NCBI GenBank assembly: GCA_039934135.1
Contig: JBDTMT010000014.1
Span: 1-24,044 of the forward strand
Direction: 5' to 3'
DNA from: JBDTMT01 sp039934135
Lineage (GTDB): Bacteria > Desulfobacterota > Binatia > HRBIN30 > CADEER01
Length of the DNA stretch: 24,044 nucleotides
A model generated the notes under the pieces. That model ran no database searches. It was not told where the DNA came from and was given only the letters and a program-made list of their open reading frames with translations. Made by a program: the position numbers and the translations under genes. The stretch's first letter is position 1; each line of letters begins with the position of its first letter. Below are positions 1-7,449 of the stretch, piece after piece.

Positions 1-1606
1 GCACCGGCGGCGGCGCGCCGTTGTTCACGAAGATCAGGTACTTTGCGTCCGGCACCTCCTGCAGCGACGGCGCCCACGCGGCGCGCCAATCGGCTTTGGC
101 GATCGGGAAGGTGTGATGTCCCTCGAGCTGACCGAAGCCGAGCTGATTGAGCGTGTAGATGGTGTTCGTTGGGTAGAGCGTTCGCGATTCGTCGGCGTCC
201 TTGACGCCCTTGCCGGACCACGTCTGGTCGTCTGCCGCTCGGTCGACCAGGGCGCGAGCGGCGATGAGGTTGTCGGCGTCGATCTTGTACTGCGATGTCC
301 ACAACGCGCCGATCTGCACCTCGCGATCGCTGACGTTGTATTTGAACGTGTCCTGCTTGATGACCGGCGGTTGCTCGCGATCGTCGATACTCTTGAACAC
401 GTTGAAGACCGCGTCGCGCTTGATCTTCCATTTCGAGCCGTAGTTCGCGGCGAGGTCGAATCCGAACGGCCCCCACGTATCGCCGATCGAGCCCTTGACG
501 CTAAAGTTCGGCGGCGCGGTGATCCAGTTGATGTTCCAATCGTTCGGCAGCGAGCCGGCATAGGCACGCATTTGCGGGGTGGCCGGGTTGGTCGTCTGTT
601 CGGATTTCGCGTCACCGAACAGGCCAGGCAAACCGCGGCAGGCGCTGCTGGCCGTGAACCAGTCGCTGGTCGAACACGGACCCGTGTACGTATTCACGCT
701 GCGGAAGGTGGTTTCGGTGTTGAAGCTCATCGAGGTGCCGAGGCTGTAGGTGAGCTTGGTTGGCGGTTCGGCGAGCTTGATGTCGATCAGGGCGCCCGCG
801 AAGTCGCCCGGTAGATCCGGGGTGTACGACTTGACGATGTTCAGCGCCGCGATGAAGTCGGCCGGGAAGATGTCGAACGGCGGAATGCGCTTGCTGGGAT
901 CGGTGCTCGGCAGACGGCTGCCGTTCAACGACGCGACGCTGTAACGCTCGCTGAGGCCGCGCACGACGACGAACTTGTCGTCGGCGAGCGTGATCGCCGG
1001 GGCGCGGACGATGGCATCGGCGACGTCGGAGGCCGTCGACTTGCCGATCGTCTCGGCGGAAATGTTGTCGCTGACGCCGGCGGCCTTTTGGCGGATCAGC
1101 AGCTGCGTCTGCTCGGTCGCCGCCGCCGCTTCCGCCACCACCTCGACGAGCTGCGTCACCTCGGCTTCGCTGACGACCTTCAGGTTGGCGTCGACGCGCG
1201 TCGTCTTGCCGGCGAACACCGTGACGTTGCGCAGCCGCATGCCCTGTCGCAGCGGCGCATAGACGCGCAGCTCGTACGTGCCGGCGGGCAGGGTCAACTT
1301 GTAGAAGCCCTGATTGTCGGTACGCGTCATCTCCTTGCGCCCGATCACCTCGACGCGCGCATCGGCCAACGGCCTGGCGTTGTCGCTGTCGATGATCAGC
1401 CCGAGCACGGTACCGAGCGTCGCGTCGGCTGGTGTCGGCTCGCCGCCGCCGGTCGCGACTTGCGCCTCGAGCGGCGCGTACGCCGCGAGCAGCGCGGCGA
1501 ACGTCAGGCAGAGTGCCAGCCGCGCGCGCCGCGCACACCAGGACACACGGCGCCGTCGGCACCGCGGCGCGGATGGGTCCGCGCCGTGTTGAGAAACCCC
1601 CCACAT
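1..1606 (-). CDS. TonB-dependent receptor with carboxypeptidase-regulatory-like N-terminal domain (3' end outside window)
   Basis: An open frame runs without a stop from 1606 to the window edge, giving about 535 codons; the C-terminal barrel is missing. Residues 28-50 form a hydrophobic signal segment ending near Leu-Glu-Ala-Gln. Residues 65-145 match a carboxypeptidase-regulatory-like beta-sandwich (LGTVLGLIIDSDNARPLADA, then TRTDNQGFYKLTLPAGTYEL). A TonB-box-like stretch QLVEVVAEA lies at 152-160. The plug follows at about 175-280, with VVVRGLSERYSVASLNG and FIAALNIVKSYTPDLPGDFA. Such receptors import large ligands across the outer membrane using TonB energy; the ligand cannot be read here. 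It is the last visible gene of the 5767-to-1 minus cluster. The ATG at 1606 has no clear Shine-Dalgarno sequence. A GTG at 1546 would give a more normal signal peptide, so the start is uncertain. The large same-strand ORF at 612-1604 is a shadow in another frame. Confidence 0.9.
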   Translation of the reverse strand, partial: MWGVSQHGADPSAPRCRRRRVSWCARRARLALCLTFAALLAAYAPLEAQVATGGGEPTPADATLGTVLGLIIDSDNARPLADARVEVIGRKEMTRTDNQGFYKLTLPAGTYELRVYAPLRQGMRLRNVTVFAGKTTRVDANLKVVSEAEVTQLVEVVAEAAAATEQTQLLIRQKAAGVSDNISAETIGKSTASDVADAIVRAPAITLADDKFVVVRGLSERYSVASLNGSRLPSTDPSKRIPPFDIFPADFIAALNIVKSYTPDLPGDFAGALIDIKLAEPPTKLTYSLGTSMSFNTETTFRSVNTYTGPCSTSDWFTASSACRGLPGLFGDAKSEQTTNPATPQMRAYAGSLPNDWNINWITAPPNFSVKGSIGDTWGPFGFDLAANYGSKWKIKRDAVFNVFKSIDDREQPPVIKQDTFKYNVSDREVQIGALWTSQYKIDADNLIAARALVDRAADDQTWSGKGVKDADESRTLYPTNTIYTLNQLGFGQLEGHHTFPIAKADWRAAWAPSLQEVPDAKYLIFVNNGAPPPV

Positions 1607-1635
1607 CGATTCGGGGTCTGATCTATCAACCGAGT

Positions 1636-1675
1636 GTTATGCGGCGGTGACGGCGTTGTTACCGCTTCGCGACGC
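1636..1675 (-). promoter_or_regulatory. Putative Pho box array upstream of the TonB receptor
   Basis: Read on the minus strand, four heptamers sit exactly 11 bp apart: GCGTCGC, CGGTAAC, CCGTCAC and GCATAAC. The last ends 29 bases before the receptor ATG. CCGTCAC is identical to two units at 23682 and 23704, and the GTAAC core matches the porin promoter. The sequence ttgatagat follows at the distance expected for a -10 element. The 11-bp period and 7-base units are what is known for PhoB sites; assignment to PhoB is inference. The first unit is weak. Confidence 0.5.
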
Positions 1676-1678
1676 GGC

Positions 1679-2263
1679 TCAGTTGTTCCACTGAAAGGCG
1701 AGAAACTTGTAGCGCCCGTCGACCTCCGCGATGGTCCCGGTGCGCAGCTCGTCGGGCAACGCCTCGCCCTCGAGCGTCAGATCGAGTCGCACCTGCCCAC
1801 GCGCGACGTACCACAGGTAGTCGGTCGTGCCGTGCGTGAAGCGCAGCGTGCGGGCGAGGACATGCTTGCCGCCGAAGTGCTGGAGAATGTTCTGTGCGGC
1901 GTACTGGCTCTTGGTGTCGCTCAGCGACCAGAACAGCTCACGCGGCTGTTCGGTGATCTGCCGCGGCGGCTGGCCTGGCTCCGTCGTGCCGGGCACGACG
2001 ATCTGCATGTACTCGTCCTTGGTGACGCGCAGGCGGTGCAGCGCCTCGCGATCCTTGCGTTCGACGGCGCTGAGAAATGCGTCGATCAACGCATCGACGG
2101 AGACGGCCCCATCGGTGAATCCGATCGGTGGCTTGCTGGCCTCTGGAGGTACGACAGCGGCCGCGGCTTGCGCCGGCTCGGCGCTGCGTGCGCAGCCGCT
2201 CACGCAGGCGAGGGACAACGCGGCGGTCAGTGTGACGATGGCGAAGCGAGCGATATGGCGCAT
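1679..2263 (-). CDS. Hypothetical lipoprotein, 194 aa
   Basis: I do not recognise a named family. A basic start (MRHIARFAIV), a hydrophobic stretch and the lipobox VSGC predict lipidation at Cys24, with Ala at +2 favouring the outer membrane. The mature part begins with an Ala/Pro-rich linker (25-50), followed by a helical segment (VDALIDAFLSAVERKDREAL) and a beta-rich second half. That layout is reminiscent of small NTF2-like or SnoaL-like alpha+beta lipoproteins, but I cannot confirm it. The gene starts 77 bases after the beta-helix gene and ends 72 bases before the TonB receptor, in the same direction. A GAGG sequence five bases before the ATG is the likely ribosome site. It may be an accessory surface lipoprotein of the receptor. 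Confidence 0.8.
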   Translation of the reverse strand: MRHIARFAIVTLTAALSLACVSGCARSAEPAQAAAAVVPPEASKPPIGFTDGAVSVDALIDAFLSAVERKDREALHRLRVTKDEYMQIVVPGTTEPGQPPRQITEQPRELFWSLSDTKSQYAAQNILQHFGGKHVLARTLRFTHGTTDYLWYVARGQVRLDLTLEGEALPDELRTGTIAEVDGRYKFLAFQWNN

Positions 2264-2279
2264 GCGATCCTCAGATGAA

Positions 2280-2313
2280 CCGCGGGGGATGGCCGCGTGG
2301 CCATCCCCCGCGG
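2280..2313 (-). terminator. Strong intercistronic hairpin (15-bp perfect stem)
   Basis: CCGCGGGGGATGGCC (2280-2294) and GGCCATCCCCCGCGG (2299-2313) are exact reverse complements around a 4-base loop. The hairpin lies between the beta-helix gene and the lipoprotein gene, just upstream of the latter's ribosome site. No long U-run follows on the minus strand, so it could be an attenuator, an mRNA-stabilising 3' hairpin or a weak terminator rather than a classic intrinsic terminator. Confidence 0.6.
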
Positions 2314-2340
2314 GAGCTCAGGTGGATGTGAAGCGCGAGC

Positions 2341-4182
2341 TTACTGGACGGAGAACTCCAGCCACGGCTTCGACAGCCAGTCGTACGCCGTGGCGTTGTA
2401 GGCCACGCCCGGGTTCACGCCGCCGATGTAGGCGGGATTGCTGAACAGCGGGTTGATCCTCTTGCAGGCGAAGGCCGCCGGCAGACCGCCGCCGGTGGCG
2501 CGGAAGTCCGGCAGCGCGCGGCACGAGCCCGTGCCGACGCCCGTACAGCACACGTACGGCGTCTCGAGACCGGAGCAGGCGGCGTTGTCCAGCGCCGGCC
2601 ACTCGTCCGTGACGCCCGGGTCGACCTGCGATGCGAGCGGCGTGCCGTTGGCGGGGATGACGTTGAAGCTCGCCACCAGCCGGTCGTAGTAGGTCTCCGA
2701 GTCGCAGTTGCAGTTGGCGGCCGCGCAGGCCGCGAGGTCAGCGCCGACCGTCGTGTCGAGCGTGCCGTCGTTGTCCTTGGCCTGTTCGGCGCCCGGCAGT
2801 CCGGGCAGGCTGCCGTTGTCGAAGAAGACGCTGTTGCGGACGATCAGGTTCCCGGTCAGCGACTCGGGGACCTTGTCCGCGTTGGCATCGACGCACGCGC
2901 CGTTGGTCGTCGAGGTGTCGCGCAACTCGATGCCGGCATCCTTGTAACCGGTGATGACGGCATTGGCGACCTGGCCACGTGTGCCGCGGCGGAACAGGAT
3001 GCCGACGTCAGAGCCGCCGTTGTCGGGGAACTCGACCTGCGCTTTGCCGCCGACCAGGGTCATGTTGCAGAGGTCGGGATCTGAGAGCGGCAGCGCCGCG
3101 TTGTCGAACTCGCTGTTGTCGGCCTCGATGCCGCGGCTGTCAGCGCCGTTGAGATCGGTGAGCTGACCGTTCTGGATGTAGACGCCGAACTGCACCGAGC
3201 CGGTGAAGCCGAGCTGCCAGTCGAAGGCGTCGTCGGCGCAGCCCGACGCCACCATGTGATTGTGGTTGCTGGTGCCGCCGAACCACTCCAGGCAGTCGTC
3301 CTTGCCGTTGCTGCCCTGGATGAAGTTGAACTGCGTCTGCGAGCCGAGGCCGTTCATGGTGAACGAGTTCAGCTCGTTGTCGGGCGAGAACAGACGGCCG
3401 CCGAACTCCGAGCGGAAGAAGGTGACGATGCCGCTCGAGTCGTTGGCGATGCAGCCACCGAACGGCGTCGAGACGCCCTCGGCGACGAACTGGCAGTTCG
3501 GGCCGTTCACCGTCGAGCGGCCGTTGAACATGATGCCGGCCCAGCCGCCCGGCGCCTTAGCGCCCGCCGGCTGGTTGCTGGTGAAGACGATCGGCTGCGC
3601 CGCCGTGCCCTGCATGTCGGCGTGCGTACCGGGCAGGAAGATCAGCGTCGGCGGATCGATCGACGCCGAGTTGCCCTTCACGACCGAGCCTTTCTCGACC
3701 TTGATCACGGTCGTCGGAGCGCCCGGCGGGGTCTGCACCTGGATGGTGCCGTTGATGGTGACCTTACAGATCGCCGGCCAGGTCTGGCTGGCGGTGATGG
3801 TCTGCGTGCCGAGGCTGACGTTGCCGCCCGGGCAGGTGACGTTCGGCCCCGGCCCCTGACAGATGTCGTACAGGGTCGAGAGGCCGGCCAGTGACTGCAG
3901 CAGGACAGCCAGGTCGGCGTTCTGCCCGACCGGGAAGCTGGTGTCGCCGTCGCCCAGCACGTCGCCGCAGCCGGCCAGGCTGCCGGTGCCGCACAGCGGA
4001 CCCGGCACCACCGCCGGGCAGGTGCCGCCATTGGCGATGCACTGCGACAGGATGATGGCGTCGGCGCTGGTGCGCTGGCCGTCGTTGTTGAGGTCGCCGC
4101 ACAGGGCGGACGACATCGCCGGCGCCAGCGCGACCGCCGCCACCGCAAGACCCGTCAGGGTCATTCTCCAGTTCGAACTCAT
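2341..4182 (-). CDS. Secreted dockerin-like plus right-handed beta-helix protein, 613 aa
   Basis: A signal peptide spans residues 1-27 (ending PAMSSALC). Residues 28-108 hold a dockerin-like pair: first loop CGDLNNDGQRTSADAIILSQ, second loop starting CGDVLGDGD with an ADLAVLLQSLAG helix. The remainder (about 125-600) is Gly/Asn-rich with repeated short beta strands, as in right-handed beta-helix proteins. PIVFTSNQPAG followed by GGWAGIMFNGR, and DDCLEWFGGTSNHNHMVASG with DDAFDWQLGFTGSVQFGVY, are hallmarks of a secreted family that I recall lying beside TonB receptors. Its substrate is unknown to me. There are many Cys residues in the C-terminal third. AAGGAG lies nine bases before the ATG. 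The gene follows the 514-aa gene by 40 bases, so the two are probably co-transcribed. The dockerin call is by motif; the beta-helix is inferred. Confidence 0.85.
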   Translation of the reverse strand: MSSNWRMTLTGLAVAAVALAPAMSSALCGDLNNDGQRTSADAIILSQCIANGGTCPAVVPGPLCGTGSLAGCGDVLGDGDTSFPVGQNADLAVLLQSLAGLSTLYDICQGPGPNVTCPGGNVSLGTQTITASQTWPAICKVTINGTIQVQTPPGAPTTVIKVEKGSVVKGNSASIDPPTLIFLPGTHADMQGTAAQPIVFTSNQPAGAKAPGGWAGIMFNGRSTVNGPNCQFVAEGVSTPFGGCIANDSSGIVTFFRSEFGGRLFSPDNELNSFTMNGLGSQTQFNFIQGSNGKDDCLEWFGGTSNHNHMVASGCADDAFDWQLGFTGSVQFGVYIQNGQLTDLNGADSRGIEADNSEFDNAALPLSDPDLCNMTLVGGKAQVEFPDNGGSDVGILFRRGTRGQVANAVITGYKDAGIELRDTSTTNGACVDANADKVPESLTGNLIVRNSVFFDNGSLPGLPGAEQAKDNDGTLDTTVGADLAACAAANCNCDSETYYDRLVASFNVIPANGTPLASQVDPGVTDEWPALDNAACSGLETPYVCCTGVGTGSCRALPDFRATGGGLPAAFACKRINPLFSNPAYIGGVNPGVAYNATAYDWLSKPWLEFSVQ

Positions 4183-4222
4183 CGGTCTGGTCTCCTTCTC
4201 GGATTCAGTTGGTGCGCCGTGC

Positions 4223-5767
4223 TCACGGCACGGTCACGCTGCAGGAGGTGCCGAACACCGGCGCCGAGGCCGCGTCGGTCGCATCGGCGACGAAGCACTT
4301 GAGGTCGCCGGCGGTGAGCGCCGGGGCGCCCTGACAGCTGTCGAAGGTGACGGTGAAGGCCTGGCCGGCGGGGATGCCGGCGAGGGACGGATCGATCGAG
4401 ACGACGCGCAGCGCGTAGCCGGTGTCGACCGGCGTGGTGGCGAAGCTCGACGAGAGCACCGCGTTCTGCACCGGCGGGTCGCTGTTGACGCCCGGCACCT
4501 GCACCTTGGATTCGTCGTAGTAGAGGACGACGGTCAGCGCGGTGAGGTCGACGGTCGAAGCGAAGTTGACCGAAGCCGTGGCGACGCCGCTCGGCGTGCA
4601 CAAAGCGATCGAGCAGTCGGCCGGGCAGAAGTCGGCCGGTCCGACGCCGCTCTCCTGCAGCGCGTTGCTGTCGTCGCAGTTTTCACCCGCGTCGAGCTTG
4701 CCGTTGCCGCAGGTCGGATTGCTGCTCGCCGGCGAGCTGCCGACGGCCAGCGCGTCGCTGGCCGTGGCGGTGGCCTTGCTCAAGCAGTCGATCGCCGCCG
4801 CGAGTCCGGTGCTGCTCGAATCGGTGCTGGCGCAGGCCGCCGACGGACGTCCCGAGACGCCGACAAGCTGTGAGACCACGAAGCCCGAGTTGATCTGCGC
4901 GTCGCTGCACGCCTTGGTGATGGCGGCCGCGAGCTTCGCCGACGACTTGGTGATCTTGTCGCTGGCCTTGAGATCGGGGCAGCTGCCCGAGCCGGCCTTC
5001 AGCACGCCGGCCTCACACTTGGCCAATGCCTTGCGGACGCTGGAGAAGTGCTTCACCGCCAACTTGCCGAGGGCGCGCTGGCACTTCAGCGTACTCTTGT
5101 CGGCGCTGGCCGGATTGGCGGTGTCGTAGACGTCGCTGATAATCTGGCCGACCGTCTGCTCGCCGACGCAGCTCAGGCAGGCGCCGACCGAGGCCGGGTC
5201 GCTGAGCGCAAAGTAGCAGTCGCTGTCCGGCAGCAGGCCGAACGGCTCGACGCGGCTGTCGTTCTGCACGCTGGGGCAGAAGTCTGCCGGGTCGCACACC
5301 GACGGGTTGATGCAGGTGCCGCCGGTGCAGAAGGCATCGACGAAGCACGGATCGCCGTCTTTCGAGCCGCCGAGGCACTTGCCCGGGCAATCGTTGGCCA
5401 CGTCGCAGGGGGTGCCGGGCAGGTAGCCGCCGGCGCCGCACTGCTTGGACAGACCGCTGAAGTTCATGTCGGCCAGCGTCAGGCCGGCGCAGTTCTTGGC
5501 GATGTCGGCGTCGAGATTGGTCTGCGCCTTGCTGATCTTGCCACTCGCCTTCGCGTCGGGGCACGACGGGACCTTGCCGTTGAGCAGGCCGTCGTTGCAC
5601 TTCTGCAGCGACTTGACGCGCACGTCCTCCAGCTTGGCGGCGCCCTTGGCGATCGCCTGGCGGCACTTCAGCGGTGTCACCGCCGCGCTGGCGCCGGCAG
5701 CGCCGAACGCCAGCGTCGCCAGGTCGGCGACCGCGGCGATGCGCTTGGAACTGAGAATCTGATACAT
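4223..5767 (-). CDS. Secreted Cys-rich protein with duplicated helical repeat and C-terminal cohesin-like domain, 514 aa
   Basis: The N-terminus resembles a signal peptide (about residues 1-29, ending AAGASAAV). Residues 34-94 and 228-290 are diverged copies of one helical repeat; compare CRQAIAKGAAKLEDVRVKSL with CQRALGKLAVKHFSSVRKAL, and SCPDAKASGKISK with SCPDLKASDKITK. Between them, residues 110-200 form a Cys-dense module. Residues 353-366 are a CGNGKLDAGENCDD motif, as in myxobacterial Cys-rich repeats. Residues 395-514 form a beta-sandwich resembling cohesin and end with the FDSCQGAP signature shared by five other proteins in this window. No enzyme motif is seen, so a binding or scaffold role is likely. 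AAGGAG stands eight bases before the ATG. It is the first gene of the left cluster. Confidence 0.82.
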   Translation of the reverse strand: MYQILSSKRIAAVADLATLAFGAAGASAAVTPLKCRQAIAKGAAKLEDVRVKSLQKCNDGLLNGKVPSCPDAKASGKISKAQTNLDADIAKNCAGLTLADMNFSGLSKQCGAGGYLPGTPCDVANDCPGKCLGGSKDGDPCFVDAFCTGGTCINPSVCDPADFCPSVQNDSRVEPFGLLPDSDCYFALSDPASVGACLSCVGEQTVGQIISDVYDTANPASADKSTLKCQRALGKLAVKHFSSVRKALAKCEAGVLKAGSGSCPDLKASDKITKSSAKLAAAITKACSDAQINSGFVVSQLVGVSGRPSAACASTDSSSTGLAAAIDCLSKATATASDALAVGSSPASSNPTCGNGKLDAGENCDDSNALQESGVGPADFCPADCSIALCTPSGVATASVNFASTVDLTALTVVLYYDESKVQVPGVNSDPPVQNAVLSSSFATTPVDTGYALRVVSIDPSLAGIPAGQAFTVTFDSCQGAPALTAGDLKCFVADATDAASAPVFGTSCSVTVP

Positions 5768-5780
5768 GGATTATCTCCTT

Positions 5781-5814
5781 CCGTGGGTCGCGGCGACTTC
5801 GTGTCGCCGCACGG
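5781..5814 (-). promoter_or_regulatory. Leader hairpin just upstream of the 514-aa gene
   Basis: GCGGCGAC (5790-5797) and GTCGCCGC (5803-5810) pair perfectly around TTCGT. CCGT (5781-5784) and ACGG (5811-5814) can extend the stem across a bulge. It lies immediately 5' of the ribosome site in the minus-strand leader, so it may affect translation or mRNA stability. It matches no riboswitch that I recognise. Confidence 0.45.
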
Positions 5815-6164
5815 TTGGGGGGGCCTGCCGCGCACTCACGGCTCCAACCAAGGGTGCGCGGTGGGTCATCTCCCTCGTCTCCCATTGCTTCGTTCGTCCT
5901 CGCTTGCGTCTCCCCGCGACCGGCGATCCACAACCGCCGCGCGCCCCCTCCTTTCTCCGGACCTTGCCGGGCTCCGGCCTGATCTCGCTTCCCCCGATTG
6001 ATGCGCGGTCGCGGTCGCCACGGCGGCCGTGGCGCTCTCTCACGTAAACGCGGCAAGCGTAGTCGGCCCGCATAACGGCGCGATGTCGCGCGTGTGAAGA
6101 TTCGAACGGTGCGTCGGCATTGGTTGGGATTGCGATCGACCCAGGCGACTCTTAGCCGGCGCAG

Positions 6165-6182
6165 GTTACAGGAGTTTTACGC
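6165..6182 (-). promoter_or_regulatory. Putative Pho box facing the left secreted cluster
   Basis: On the minus strand GCGTAAA and CTGTAAC are spaced by four bases (11-bp period). CTGTAAC is identical to the proximal unit of the porin promoter. The site is about 400 bases upstream of the 514-aa gene, implying a long leader if it is the promoter. Only two units are clear. Confidence 0.45.
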
Positions 6183-6231
6183 GGCGATGATGTGTTGAGT
6201 GCGGCAGGCGCCAGCAGCCGGGTGTCTGAAA

Positions 6232-6288
6232 CAGGTGCCGGGGGACAGTCGGATCTGAACTCCGACACCGGGATCCCCCTCACACCTG
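6232..6288. repeat. REP-like imperfect palindrome
   Basis: Three nested pairings form one long hairpin: CAGGTG (6232-6237) with CACCTG (6283-6288), GGGGG (6240-6244) with CCCCC (6275-6279), and GTCGGA (6248-6253) with TCCGAC (6261-6266), with a TCTGAAC loop. Its position outside genes and its foldback form suggest a REP-type element. No REP-associated tyrosine transposase is present in this window. Confidence 0.5.
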
Positions 6289-6309
6289 ACACCTGGCCCC
6301 TGACACCTG
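6285..6309. repeat. Short direct repeat of CCTGACACCTG
   Basis: CCTGACACCTG occurs at 6285-6295 and again at 6299-6309, with a 14-bp period. It overlaps the right foot of the palindrome and abuts the plus-strand Pho-box-like array. It may be a degenerate extension of the palindrome or a regulator site; function unknown. Confidence 0.4.
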
Positions 6310-6311
6310 CC

Positions 6312-6351
6312 CTGTCACCGAATGTTCACTCGTCCGTAATCCGCTCAGAAC
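6312..6351 (+). promoter_or_regulatory. Putative Pho box array and promoter of the central secreted/phosphatase cluster
   Basis: The plus-strand units CTGTCAC (6312), TGTTCAC (6323), CCGTAAT (6334) and a weak TCAGAAC (6345) are spaced 11 bp apart. TAGAGT at 6363-6368, four of six matches to the -10 consensus, begins 11 bases after the last unit, as expected for PhoB promoters that lack a -35 box. Transcription would start about 110 bases before the 6486 ATG. Units two and four are poor, so confidence is moderate. Confidence 0.45.
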
Positions 6352-6485
6352 AGTCGCCTGCGTAGAGTCGCGGCCATCGCAGACCGGCACACGCCGGGTT
6401 CCGCCGTTGGCCATCGTGGAGGGGGGGACACACCACCCGGCCAGCGTTCTCAGCCCACCACAGAGATTCGCAGGAGGATATTCAG

Positions 6486-7373
6486 ATGAAGCGATTTGAT
6501 TCGCAGCTGCGCGCGGCGCGTCGCGCCGCCGCTGCGTTTGGCGTCATCACGCTGGCGCTGTTCGGCCTCGGCAGTGCAGCGGCCAGCGGCCAGTGCGCCG
6601 GCGACTGTAACAGCGATGGCGCGGTCGGCATCAACGAGCTCATCAGCGGCGTCAACATCGCCCTCGGCAGCGCGGCGGTGGCGACCTGTCCGTCGTTCGA
6701 CATCAACGCCGACGGCAGCGTCGCCATCAACGAGCTGATCGCGGCGGTGAACAACGCGCTGAGCGGCTGCCCGTCGAGCGGCGGCACCGCGACACCGAGC
6801 CCGACGCCGACGCCGACCGCACCGACCAGCGGGCCGACGGCCACGGCGACGCCGACCAGGCCGGTCAGCGCCTCTTGCGGCAACGGCCAGACCGAGGCCA
6901 ACGCCGGCGAGACCTGTGATGACGGCGGCCGCGCAGAGGGACCGGGCGATGCCTGTCCGGCCAACTGCCGCATCGCCACCTGCCAGCCGTCCGGGGAGCA
7001 AATCACCGCCGACGTCGTATTCGACACCGACCCGAGCGATCTCCTGGTCGCCGGCTTGACGCTGTTCGTGCGGTATCCGGACGGCACCGTCGACGTGCCG
7101 GGCTCCAATTCCGACTCGGCGGTGCTGGGCGCCGTGGCGTCGGATTTCTTCAGCATCACGCCGAACGACTTCAACTACGCGCTCACCGCCGTACTCATCG
7201 ATCCGTTCCTGAGCGGCGTTGAGGCCGGCACGGCCGTCAGCATTCAGTTCATACGCTGCCAGGGCGCTCCGCTGCCGGCCGCAGCCGCGTTTGCCTGCAC
7301 GGTGGTCGACGCGTCTGATCCGACGCCGACATCAGTCACCGATCAGGTGAGCTGCCACGTGGTGCTGCGCTGA
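6486..7373 (+). CDS. Secreted protein with paired EF-hand/dockerin-like loops and cohesin-like domain, 295 aa
   Basis: GGAGG lies eight bases before the ATG. A signal peptide covers about residues 1-36. Residues 37-95 carry two 12-residue EF-hand loops, DCNSDGAVGINE and DINADGSVAINE, each followed by a helix, and are framed by Cys as in dockerins. Both loops keep D1, N3, D5, G6 and E12, so calcium binding is likely. A Pro/Thr linker (100-126) and a CGNGQTEANAGETCDDGG motif follow. Residues 172-295 form a cohesin-like beta-sandwich ending with the RCQGAPLP and FACTV signature. Having both a putative dockerin and a putative cohesin on one chain would allow chain-like assembly, as in scaffoldins. 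It is the first gene of the plus-strand cluster, behind a Pho-box-like array. It carries no catalytic motif. Confidence 0.85.
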   Translation: MKRFDSQLRAARRAAAAFGVITLALFGLGSAAASGQCAGDCNSDGAVGINELISGVNIALGSAAVATCPSFDINADGSVAINELIAAVNNALSGCPSSGGTATPSPTPTPTAPTSGPTATATPTRPVSASCGNGQTEANAGETCDDGGRAEGPGDACPANCRIATCQPSGEQITADVVFDTDPSDLLVAGLTLFVRYPDGTVDVPGSNSDSAVLGAVASDFFSITPNDFNYALTAVLIDPFLSGVEAGTAVSIQFIRCQGAPLPAAAAFACTVVDASDPTPTSVTDQVSCHVVLR

Positions 7374-7387
7374 GCAGCAGGGAATTC

Positions 7388-7425
7388 GGCGGGCGAGCGA
7401 ACCGTACGCGGCGCGCTCGCCCGCC
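7388..7425 (+). terminator. Intercistronic hairpin (12-bp perfect stem)
   Basis: GGCGGGCGAGCG (7388-7399) pairs exactly with CGCTCGCCCGCC (7414-7425) around a 14-base loop. It lies 15 bases after the stop of the 295-aa gene and 24 before the next start. No U-run follows, so partial termination or protection of the upstream mRNA is more likely than full termination. Confidence 0.55.
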
Positions 7426-7449
7426 CCGACACTGTGGAGTGCCCCGATC

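Larger units (their letters stand above)
5768..6485. other. 718-bp divergent intergenic region
   Basis: No convincing gene lies here. It separates the left minus-strand cluster from the central plus-strand cluster. It contains the leader hairpin next to 5767, a purine-rich minus-strand leader (about 5815-6060) with no recognised riboswitch, two Pho-box-like arrays facing opposite ways (6165-6182 minus, 6312-6351 plus), a large imperfect palindrome at 6232-6288 and a short direct repeat at 6285-6309. Short ORFs across it have no ribosome site and no recognisable composition. Confidence 0.7.

Noticed and set aside
612..1604. Minus-strand 330-codon frame
   Set aside because: It is Arg-rich and low in pattern. 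The adjacent frame on the same strand gives an obvious TonB receptor with signal, plug and regulatory domain.
5048..6001. Plus-strand 317-codon frame opposite the 514-aa gene
   Set aside because: It is antisense to a protein with clear repeats and signature, with no domain of its own and no ribosome site.
5815..6060. Possible riboswitch in the purine-rich leader of the 514-aa gene
   Set aside because: I compared it mentally with cobalamin and cyclic-di-GMP types; the conserved boxes are absent. A covariance-model search would decide.
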